Assembly (NCBI GenBank): GCA_029563245.1
Contig: JAKQSG010000069.1
Coordinates: 1 to 21,020, forward strand
DNA from: Candidatus Omnitrophota bacterium
GTDB taxonomy: Bacteria > Omnitrophota > Gorgyraeia > Gygaellales > Profunditerraquicolaceae
DNA length: 21,020 bases
Direction of reading: 5' to 3'
Numbering within the stretch: position 1 is the first letter of the stretch; each line of letters begins with the position of its first letter. The position numbers were made by a program, and so were the translations under genes. Under the pieces are notes generated by a model, which worked only from the letters and a program-made list of their open reading frames with translations, was not told the DNA's origin and made no database searches. Shown here one piece after another: positions 1 through 5,797 of this stretch.

Positions 1-1783
1 CCACCAATACAGTACCGTCATCCTTTATATCTACGCTCGCGCCGGTAGCGGCTATTATAGCTTTTATATTCTTTCCTCCGGGTCCGATAAGCTCTCCGAT
101 CTTCTCGGTATTTATCTTTAAAACGTCTATACGCGGGGCATAGCTAGATAATTCCTTACGCGGAGCCGCTAAAACTGCGCTCATTTTACCCAGGATAATC
201 ATCCTTGCTTCTTTAGCATCAAATAAACACCTCTCTAAGAGCTCTACAGATATACCGTCGATCTTTAAATCCAGCTGCACCGCAGTCATGCCAGAAGTGG
301 TACCGGCAACCTTAAAATCCATATCTCCGAAATGGTCTTCAAGACCTGCTATATCCGTAAGTATAAGCTCTTTATCACTATCTTTAATCAATCCCAGGGC
401 AATTCCCGCAACAGGGGCCTTAATAGGCACCCCTGCATCCATCAGGGATAATGTCGCCGCACATACCGTAGCCATACTTGAAGAACCGTTAGACTCCAAA
501 ATCTCAGAAACCACTCTTACGGTATAAGGAAAACTCTCTCTGGAAGGCATAACTGCCAAAAGAGATTTCTCCGCCAAGACACCATGGCCGATCTCTCGTC
601 TGCCTGGCCCTCTTACCGGACCGGTTTCTCCGACGCTAAAAGGAGGAAAGCTATAATGCAGCATGAAATTCTTGTACTTCTTGCCCTCCAGGGCCTCTAC
701 CATCTGCTCGTCTTCCCCTGTACCCAGAGTAGTTACCGCAAGGCTTTGCGTTTGGCCGCGGGTAAATATACTTGAACCATGGGTACACGGCAGAACCGCA
801 ACCTCGCAGGTAATTGAACGGATATCTTTCAAACCTCTGCCGTCCAAACGGACATTCTCCCTGAGGATCTTGCTTCTGACTTCCTCTTCTTCAACCTCAG
901 AAAGCGACATCTTAACCTGGTCAACTGTATAACCCTCAAGGGTAAGCTTCTCCTCTAGTTCCTTACCTAACAGATGCACTGACTCTTCACGGTCCTCTTT
1001 CTTAGCTAAATTATATACCTCTTTAAGCTTTTCGCGTGAAAGCTCTGCTACCTTAGATTTTAGTTCCGCAGGAACTTTTTTAAGCTCAACGGCCTTCTTT
1101 CCCCGGCCATGTCTTTTGGTAAACTCCTCCTGCATCAATAACAAATCCTTTAAATACCCCTGCCCGAATTTTACGGCACTAAGATAATCCTCTTCAGATA
1201 TCTCTTTGGCCCTTGATTCAAGCATAACTATACCTTTACTATTCATAACTACAATAACTTCCAGGTCCGCAATATCCAGCTGGGCATATGTAGGATTTAT
1301 TACTAATGCCCCCTCAACCCTAGCTACTCTACAGGCTGCCAGCGGGCCATTAAAAGGTATATCTGAGATACAAAGCGCCGCCGATGCCGCATTGACCGCT
1401 AAAACATCAGGATCATTCTCCCCGTCGCTAGATAAAACAATAACCATTACCTGCACATCATTAAATAGCCCCTTAGGGAAAAGCGGCCTTATAGGACGAT
1501 CAATGAGCCGTGCAGTAAGGATTTCGCTCTCCGAAGGCCTTCCCTCCCTTTTAAAAAATCCTCCGGGGATCCTGCCGGCAGCATAAGTTTTCTCCTGATA
1601 TTCCACGGTAAGAGGAAAGAAATCACGCCCTTCTTTTATTTCACGAGACATACATGCCGTAGCCAAGACAACGGTTCCGCCATAGGTTATAGTTACAGAC
1701 CCGTTAGCCTGTTTAGCGATCCTACCTGTCTCTAAGGTTAAATCACGCTCTGCAAATTTTATTTTTAGACTTTTATCGCTCAT
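1..1783 (-). CDS. pnp: Polynucleotide phosphorylase, 3' end cut by window edge
   Basis: This is PNPase, the phosphorolytic 3'-to-5' exoribonuclease of mRNA decay, a trimer that can join the degradosome. About 594 residues are visible. They comprise a first RNase PH-like domain (FKREGRPSESEILTARLIDR near residues 78-97), an all-helical linker, and a second RNase PH domain. The second domain carries GETGPVRGPGRREIGHG near 385-401 and the metal-binding stretch EDHFGDMDFKVAGT near 490. After it the KH domain begins (IGELIGPGGKNIKAI near 560). The rest of KH and the S1 domain, roughly 100 residues, lie beyond position 1. The ATG is 23 nt after the rpsO stop, in the usual rpsO-pnp order; the nearest purine-rich match (AAAGGA) is rather far upstream, so coupling to rpsO is plausible. 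Identity is secure. Confidence 0.97.
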   Translation of the reverse strand, partial: MSDKSLKIKFAERDLTLETGRIAKQANGSVTITYGGTVVLATACMSREIKEGRDFFPLTVEYQEKTYAAGRIPGGFFKREGRPSESEILTARLIDRPIRPLFPKGLFNDVQVMVIVLSSDGENDPDVLAVNAASAALCISDIPFNGPLAACRVARVEGALVINPTYAQLDIADLEVIVVMNSKGIVMLESRAKEISEEDYLSAVKFGQGYLKDLLLMQEEFTKRHGRGKKAVELKKVPAELKSKVAELSREKLKEVYNLAKKEDREESVHLLGKELEEKLTLEGYTVDQVKMSLSEVEEEEVRSKILRENVRLDGRGLKDIRSITCEVAVLPCTHGSSIFTRGQTQSLAVTTLGTGEDEQMVEALEGKKYKNFMLHYSFPPFSVGETGPVRGPGRREIGHGVLAEKSLLAVMPSRESFPYTVRVVSEILESNGSSSMATVCAATLSLMDAGVPIKAPVAGIALGLIKDSDKELILTDIAGLEDHFGDMDFKVAGTTSGMTAVQLDLKIDGISVELLERCLFDAKEARMIILGKMSAVLAAPRKELSSYAPRIDVLKINTEKIGELIGPGGKNIKAIIAATGASVDIKDDGTVLV

Positions 1784-1806
1784 TTTATTAATATTAATCC
1801 TTTATT

Positions 1807-2076
1807 TTACTTTCTCAAGTGAAGCTTAACCAAAACCTCTTCGTATTTCTTGGTATCCTTACTCTTGAGATAGTTGAGGAGCCTACGGCGCGTACCTACC
1901 AAGGTAAGCAATCCGCGGCGGGAATGGAAATCTTTTTTGTGGAGTTTAAAATGTTCCCCTAAGAGATTAATCCTCTCGGTTAATATCGCTATCTGGACCT
2001 CAGCTGAACCTGTATCCCTAGCGTGGACCTTAAAATTATCGATAATCTTTGCCTTATCTTCCTTTACTAAAACCAA
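1807..2076 (-). CDS. rpsO: 30S ribosomal protein S15, TTG start
   Basis: S15 (uS15) is an early-binding 30S protein contacting 16S rRNA helices 20-22. The 89-residue product has the normal family length and the conserved core, including DTGSAEVQIAILTERINLL, HKKDFHSRRGLL and VGTRRRLLNYL. The start codon is TTG, not ATG. It lies 9 nt after GGAGG at 2086-2090, which sits inside a longer perfect match (AGGAGGTGA) to the 16S 3' end; the GTG nearer that site is out of frame. A near-consensus promoter lies just upstream, giving a leader of only about 20 nt, and pnp follows 23 nt downstream. The leader looks too short for the long pseudoknot operator known from E. coli rpsO, so any autoregulation must work differently. 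That last point is inference. Confidence 0.97.
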   Translation of the reverse strand: MVLVKEDKAKIIDNFKVHARDTGSAEVQIAILTERINLLGEHFKLHKKDFHSRRGLLTLVGTRRRLLNYLKSKDTKKYEEVLVKLHLRK

Positions 2077-2085
2077 AACTGCTCA

Positions 2086-2094
2086 CCTCCTCTT
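2086..2094 (-). promoter_or_regulatory. Strong Shine-Dalgarno site of rpsO
   Basis: On the minus strand this region reads GAGGAGGTG within AGAGGAGGTGAGC, an extended match to the anti-Shine-Dalgarno end of 16S rRNA. It supports initiation at the TTG 9 nt beyond GGAGG, since no in-frame ATG or GTG is nearby. Confidence 0.8.
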
Positions 2095-2104
2095 ATCTTT
2101 TATT

Positions 2105-2133
2105 ATTATATGTTAATTTCGAATTAAAGTCAA
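2105..2133 (-). promoter_or_regulatory. Sigma70-type promoter for rpsO-pnp
   Basis: On the minus strand, TTGACT (2133-2128) and TATAAT (2110-2105) are separated by exactly 17 bp. Transcription should begin near 2098, about 20 nt before the rpsO start codon. The spacer contains a small inverted repeat (TTAATT-TCG-AATTAA), which may simply reflect AT-rich sequence. This is read from the sequence only. Confidence 0.8.
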
Positions 2134-2155
2134 CAGAACAAATATTTATTTTGGC

Positions 2156-2317
2156 TTATTGCTTGCTTTCAGACTCCGAAACAAAGGTTTTGATTTCCTC
2201 AATATTCTCTAAAATTAGCTTGGCCTTGCTTAAACCGAATGAAAATGGGTATTGGTCATTTTCATCCCTTTTAATCACCAGAACCGGCTTGCCCTTGAAC
2301 TCGCTACGCTCAACCAT
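2156..2317 (-). CDS. Small conserved-looking protein of unknown function (53 aa)
   Basis: This gene encodes a 53-residue soluble protein that I cannot assign to a named family. The ATG at 2317 is chosen over an upstream ATG at 2377 because AAGGAG (2323-2328) lies 5 nt before it and the residues encoded further upstream look like leader sequence. The protein begins MVERSEFKGKPVLVIKRDEN and continues with a compact PFSFGLSKAKLILENIEEIK segment. The predicted layout is one or two beta strands followed by an amphipathic helix, with a charged tail. The FKGKPVLVIK...FSFGL pattern followed by a helix weakly recalls the PC4/YdbC single-strand nucleic-acid-binding fold, but this is a guess. It has its own possible promoter and sits between the helicase unit and rpsO. 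Confidence 0.75.
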   Translation of the reverse strand: MVERSEFKGKPVLVIKRDENDQYPFSFGLSKAKLILENIEEIKTFVSESESKQ

Positions 2318-2345
2318 TCTTTCTCCTTTTTTTATTTGATTCAAT

Positions 2346-2374
2346 ATTGTATAGCTAAAAGATAAATTGCACAA
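2346..2374 (-). promoter_or_regulatory. Possible promoter for the 53-aa gene
   Basis: On the minus strand, TTGTGC (2374-2369) and TACAAT (2351-2346) are 17 bp apart. The -10 matches consensus at 5 of 6 positions and the -35 at only 3 of 6. The start codon of the small gene is about 28 nt downstream of the -10. The spacing is ideal but the region is AT-rich, so this is a moderate call. Confidence 0.45.
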
Positions 2375-2404
2375 CAATAATTTTCTTTATTTATATCTTA
2401 AGGA

Positions 2405-2572
2405 TTAAGCTATCCCTTTACGGCTACTTCTACGTAAAGCCTTAATCATGCGATCATAGGCCTCTTGCGGGGTTTTACCCTCCGTGAGATGATCGCAGCA
2501 AAGAGCCGCGTAACCGAAACGGTTTTTAATCTTAAAGATATTTACTTTTAAATGACCGATCTTGGCATCCAT
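2405..2572 (-). CDS. Small HicB-like protein of unknown function (55 aa)
   Basis: This 55-residue protein begins 10 nt after the stop of the helicase-nuclease. The chosen ATG at 2572 has AAGG 8 nt upstream. A longer reading of the same frame, from 2713, would overlap the helicase end and is not supported. The product has a strand-like start (LKVNIFKIKN), then FGYAALCCDHLTEGKTPQEA and a basic helix (AYDRMIKALRRSSRK). The order strand, GYAALCCDHL, TEGKTPQEA and helix resembles the minimal HicB antitoxin fold (GYVAxCPxLxGCxTxGxTxEEA...). No HicA-like toxin gene is adjacent, so a toxin-antitoxin role is not supported; orphan HicB-like domains are common. It is probably cotranscribed with the helicase gene. 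Confidence 0.7.
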   Translation of the reverse strand: MDAKIGHLKVNIFKIKNRFGYAALCCDHLTEGKTPQEAYDRMIKALRRSSRKGIA

Positions 2573-2582
2573 AAAAATAACC

Positions 2583-5489
2583 TTAACGCATTTTTGCTGA
2601 AGGGCAAATTTGATTATAGGCACAATAGGCACAAGCCATATAAGCAGGTGTAGCCCTAAAATCTTCATTACGAATACCCTGGGCAACTTCAACAATATCT
2701 TCTTTAATTTCATCTAAATCTTCCTCAGATATTTCTCTTGATCCGATAATGCCTGACTCCAGAAAGTAGAGCGCGACTCTTTTGGGCAGCCTTCCGAAAA
2801 TTCTTTGATAGGCAAGCGAATAAAGCCTAAGCTGGCTGCTTGCCTTTACGCGCTTGTCGGCATCTTTCTGATGTCTTATTTCCGAAGTCTTAAAATCCAT
2901 AATCACAGCGCCTTCAGGATCTTCATCTACCCGGTCAAAACGCCCGGTAATCTTTATATCGTTGAATTTGAAATTAAAAGGCTCTTCTATAAACTTAGGG
3001 TTAACCTTGCGCCTTTGCTCGTCTTTGAAAAATCTGGTTAAAGCCGCCTCTCCTACACACAGGCGCTCCTTTTGGTGGTTTAAATCGATAAAACCCTGCG
3101 GATCAAAACTGCCCCTAAAGGCATTAAGTATATCTGCCAGAGACATTTTCCTGCCGGATATCTTATACTGATAATATTTGCTTACCGCATCATGCATTGC
3201 CCGGCCATAGATAACCGTATGGTGCTCCATTATGGGAACGCGAAGAATATTCACATATTTATATTTCAAAGGACAGGTTTTATAATCGTCAATCTGGTAA
3301 TAATAGAGCGCTACCGGCTTAGCCTGTGTCACCTCTCTGGTCTTAACCGATTCCTTCCTGGGAGCAAAACGTTCAATGACTTCCATCGCGCTTACCTTCT
3401 TTTTGTCTTTATCCTTTGCCTCTTTACCTAATGCCTCCAAGACAAACTGGCTGACCCTACGTAACCGCTTCCCTCCGTAATCTTCTGCGCTGGTTAAATA
3501 GAGCTCTTCTTTTGCCCTAGTCATACCTACATAAAAAAGACGGCGCTCTTCCTGTATATGGAAATCTCCTGTAGGTAAAACTTCTTTTATCAAAAGATCG
3601 GGCAATTCGATTCCGCCGCTCCTGCGTGGCCAGGGGAAACGCCCCTGCACGAGGCTAACTAAAAATACGACCCTAAATTCAAGGCCCTTGGCCTTATGAA
3701 TCGTAAGGACATTAACTGCATCAGAATCTAAATCCGCCTCAACCGTAGGCGGGTCATCTCCTGCTTCGATCAAAAGATTAAGGTAATTTACAAAAACCAT
3801 TACCCGGTCTTCTTTAGCAACCAATTCAAAATCACGCACATGATTAAAAAACTTGGCTAGGTTTTGAATTTTAGATTCATTCTCAAGACTTTGTTTCCCG
3901 GTCAACCTCTTTAAATATCCAGAATCGGAAAGAAAGGCATATAAGAGCCTACCGGTTGTTTCTCTGCGGCTGACATTAAGATACTTGTCAATATCGCTTA
4001 AAAGGATAGAGATTCTTTCTTTTGACTCTAAACTGATAGCCTCAAGCTCCTCAATAGAACCTATCTCCATAAAAACAGAGTATAGAGATTTATTCCGTCG
4101 TCGAGCGTAATGGCTACAGAGGGAAAGATCGCTGAGTTTTATAGGGTAAATTTCGCAACTTGACAGATAATATAGGCTTAAAGAATCAAAGGGATTAGCG
4201 ATCACGCGCAGAAAGTTTATGCACAATCTCACCTCCTCCCTGGCGTAAAGCCCCTGGTTACCGCTAAACTGCCAAGGAATATTCTGCATATTCAAAGCCT
4301 GCAGAAAACTCTCGGCATCGGAATTGGAACGTACCAATATTGCAAAATCCCTGTAACTAAATCCCTTGCCTGTAACCTTATCCTTTATTATCTTTGCCAC
4401 ATTATCAGCTTCAGTAGAAAGGGTATCAAAATGCAGATGGCAAGGCAGCTTCCCTTCTTTAGCCACTCCTAATAAACGTTTATTAATATTAGCCTTTACC
4501 TCAAAACGCTCCGGATTATTGTTCTGGATGAGCCTGTAAGCCGCATCCAATATCGGCTGGGTTGAACGATAATTCTGAATGAGGCTTATCTTCTTGGCGT
4601 TAGGAAATTCCTTGTCAAAATTAAGGATATTACTATAGGCAGCGCCTCTCCATCGATAAATACACTGGTCGTCATCGGCAACCACGGTAACATTCTTATA
4701 CTGCGCCGCCAAAATCTTTATAATCTGAAATTGGGCGAAATTTGTATCCTGAAACTCATCTACCAGTATATATTTGAATTGCCCTTGGTATCTTTTTAAT
4801 ACCGCCGGGTGTTTACGCAAAAGCTCAAGGGCCATATAAAACTGGTTTCCGAAATCAAGCAGGCTCTCCCTGGATAATAATTCCTGATATTTTATATAGG
4901 CCAGGGCAACCTCCATCTGGAGGAGGGACTCCTCTTGAAGAGCAGCATCGTCCTTATTCCCCTTAGTTTTAACAGCGAATTCTTGGGCATATCTGAAATA
5001 TTCTTCAGGGGAGATATCTTCATCCTTAGCGCGGCTAAAAAAAGAAATCATCGCTTCAATAAAACGGGTGGGATCCGCTAAGGGCCGGAAATAGCTCAGG
5101 TTAAATTCAAAAAGGTGCTCACGAAAAAAAACCGCTGATTCCGCCTGTGTTAAAACCTTAAAATCAGGATTAATCCCGGATATAAGTGCATTCTCCCTGA
5201 GAAGCTTATCGCCAAAGGCATGAAAAGTAGATATCCAAATATCGGTATACCCGTAGGGCAATAGTATATCTACGCGTTCCTGCATCTCCTTAGCTGCCTT
5301 ATCCGTAAAGGTAAGCGCTAATATCTCATCAGTCTTAGCTAACCCTTCCGAAATAAGCCAAGAGATCCTGCGGCTGATAACGCGGGTTTTGCCGGTACCG
5401 GCACCGGCAATAATCAATAGCGGCCCCTCACGATGAGTTACCGCATTTAGTTGCTCCTCATTCAAGCTATCTAATATCTTATCATTCAT
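2583..5489 (-). CDS. UvrD/PcrA-type helicase fused to Fe-S PD-(D/E)XK nuclease
   Basis: This single-chain SF1A helicase-nuclease has 968 residues. Helicase motifs run in order: Q motif LNEEQLNAV (9-17), Walker A GAGTGKT (29-35), Walker B VDEFQD (243-248), motif III DDQCIYRWRGA (273-283), motif IV QNYRST (305-310), motif V TIHKAKGLEF (596-605) and motif VI VGMTRAKEEL (654-663). A lysine-rich linker near 690-720 leads to a RecB-family nuclease domain. That domain has H766, D852, D865-x-K867, and Q886 with Y890. Four cysteines (C739, C953, C956, C962) are arranged as in AddB and Cas4 Fe-S nucleases. The likely role is DNA unwinding with end processing in repair. The start has no Shine-Dalgarno site and probably lies on a leaderless mRNA. 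The exact subfamily is uncertain (AddA-like versus stand-alone UvrD-nuclease). Confidence 0.95.
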   Translation of the reverse strand: MNDKILDSLNEEQLNAVTHREGPLLIIAGAGTGKTRVISRRISWLISEGLAKTDEILALTFTDKAAKEMQERVDILLPYGYTDIWISTFHAFGDKLLRENALISGINPDFKVLTQAESAVFFREHLFEFNLSYFRPLADPTRFIEAMISFFSRAKDEDISPEEYFRYAQEFAVKTKGNKDDAALQEESLLQMEVALAYIKYQELLSRESLLDFGNQFYMALELLRKHPAVLKRYQGQFKYILVDEFQDTNFAQFQIIKILAAQYKNVTVVADDDQCIYRWRGAAYSNILNFDKEFPNAKKISLIQNYRSTQPILDAAYRLIQNNNPERFEVKANINKRLLGVAKEGKLPCHLHFDTLSTEADNVAKIIKDKVTGKGFSYRDFAILVRSNSDAESFLQALNMQNIPWQFSGNQGLYAREEVRLCINFLRVIANPFDSLSLYYLSSCEIYPIKLSDLSLCSHYARRRNKSLYSVFMEIGSIEELEAISLESKERISILLSDIDKYLNVSRRETTGRLLYAFLSDSGYLKRLTGKQSLENESKIQNLAKFFNHVRDFELVAKEDRVMVFVNYLNLLIEAGDDPPTVEADLDSDAVNVLTIHKAKGLEFRVVFLVSLVQGRFPWPRRSGGIELPDLLIKEVLPTGDFHIQEERRLFYVGMTRAKEELYLTSAEDYGGKRLRRVSQFVLEALGKEAKDKDKKKVSAMEVIERFAPRKESVKTREVTQAKPVALYYYQIDDYKTCPLKYKYVNILRVPIMEHHTVIYGRAMHDAVSKYYQYKISGRKMSLADILNAFRGSFDPQGFIDLNHQKERLCVGEAALTRFFKDEQRRKVNPKFIEEPFNFKFNDIKITGRFDRVDEDPEGAVIMDFKTSEIRHQKDADKRVKASSQLRLYSLAYQRIFGRLPKRVALYFLESGIIGSREISEEDLDEIKEDIVEVAQGIRNEDFRATPAYMACAYCAYNQICPSAKMR

Positions 5490-5497
5490 CTTTATAT

Positions 5498-5526
5498 ATT
5501 CTATCTTGACAATATCTTAAATTCAA
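5498..5526 (-). promoter_or_regulatory. Promoter for the helicase-nuclease, probably leaderless
   Basis: On the minus strand, TTGAAT (5526-5521) and TAGAAT (5503-5498) are exactly 17 bp apart. Only 8 nt separate the -10 from the ATG at 5489, so a normal start site 6-8 nt downstream would put the mRNA 5' end at or within a base or two of the start codon. This agrees with the absence of any Shine-Dalgarno site. The promoter overlaps the rightward rpmB promoter. Confidence 0.65.
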
Positions 5527-5533
5527 GTATACT
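5506..5533 (+). promoter_or_regulatory. Promoter for rpmB
   Basis: On the plus strand, TTGACA (5506-5511, perfect consensus) and TATACT (5528-5533, 5 of 6) are separated by 16 bp. The expected start site near 5540 gives a leader of about 20 nt that includes AAGGAG at 5549-5554, 8 nt before the rpmB ATG. It interlocks with the leftward helicase promoter. Confidence 0.8.
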
Positions 5534-5562
5534 TACTAATTAATAATTAAGGAGTAAATAAA

Positions 5563-5790
5563 ATGCTTAAAAAATGTGCCATATGTAAAAAAGGCGAACT
5601 CAAAGGAAAAATTGTCACCCGTAAAGGGCAATATAAGGCAAAAGGCGGCACCGGCTCTAAGATCAGCCGCTGGACTATGCGCAAATTCATCCCTAACCTT
5701 CAAAAGATGCGTATTATTATTGACGGCCATCCAAGAAAAGTCTACGTCTGCGCCAAATGCATTAAAAAAGGGAATATTAAGAAGGCTTAA
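5563..5790 (+). CDS. rpmB: 50S ribosomal protein L28, zinc-binding form
   Basis: L28 (bL28) is a 50S protein near the E site. The 75-residue product has paired cysteines C5-x2-C8 and C63-x2-C66, the zinc-binding (C+) form. It also has the family core FIPNLQKMR, IDGHPRKVYVCAKC and a basic tail. It is about ten residues longer than common zinc-type L28 proteins, the extra length lying in the glycine- and lysine-rich stretch around residues 16-36. It is the only clear plus-strand gene here, diverges from the helicase-nuclease and ends 7 nt before the stop of the convergent recJ. AAGGAG 8 nt before the ATG and a strong promoter support the start. Confidence 0.96.
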   Translation: MLKKCAICKKGELKGKIVTRKGQYKAKGGTGSKISRWTMRKFIPNLQKMRIIIDGHPRKVYVCAKCIKKGNIKKA

Positions 5791-5797
5791 GTACCTT

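Noticed and set aside
1206..1586. 126-aa plus-strand frame opposite pnp
   Set aside because: It is the antisense of a strongly conserved coding region, has no ribosome-binding site and reads as low-complexity serine-rich sequence.
2112..2126. Inverted repeat TTAATT-TCG-AATTAA as a repressor operator in the rpsO promoter
   Set aside because: Arms of only 6 bp made almost wholly of A and T in an AT-rich spacer are expected by chance. It is not listed as an operator.
2405..2713. Longer 102-aa reading of the HicB-like gene
   Set aside because: It would overlap the conserved Fe-S end of the helicase-nuclease by about 130 nt and has no ribosome-binding site. The ATG at 2572 with AAGG upstream fits better.
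5536..5730. 64-aa minus-strand frame opposite rpmB
   Set aside because: It is the complement of L28 and would need to run through the rpmB leader. It has no supporting signals.
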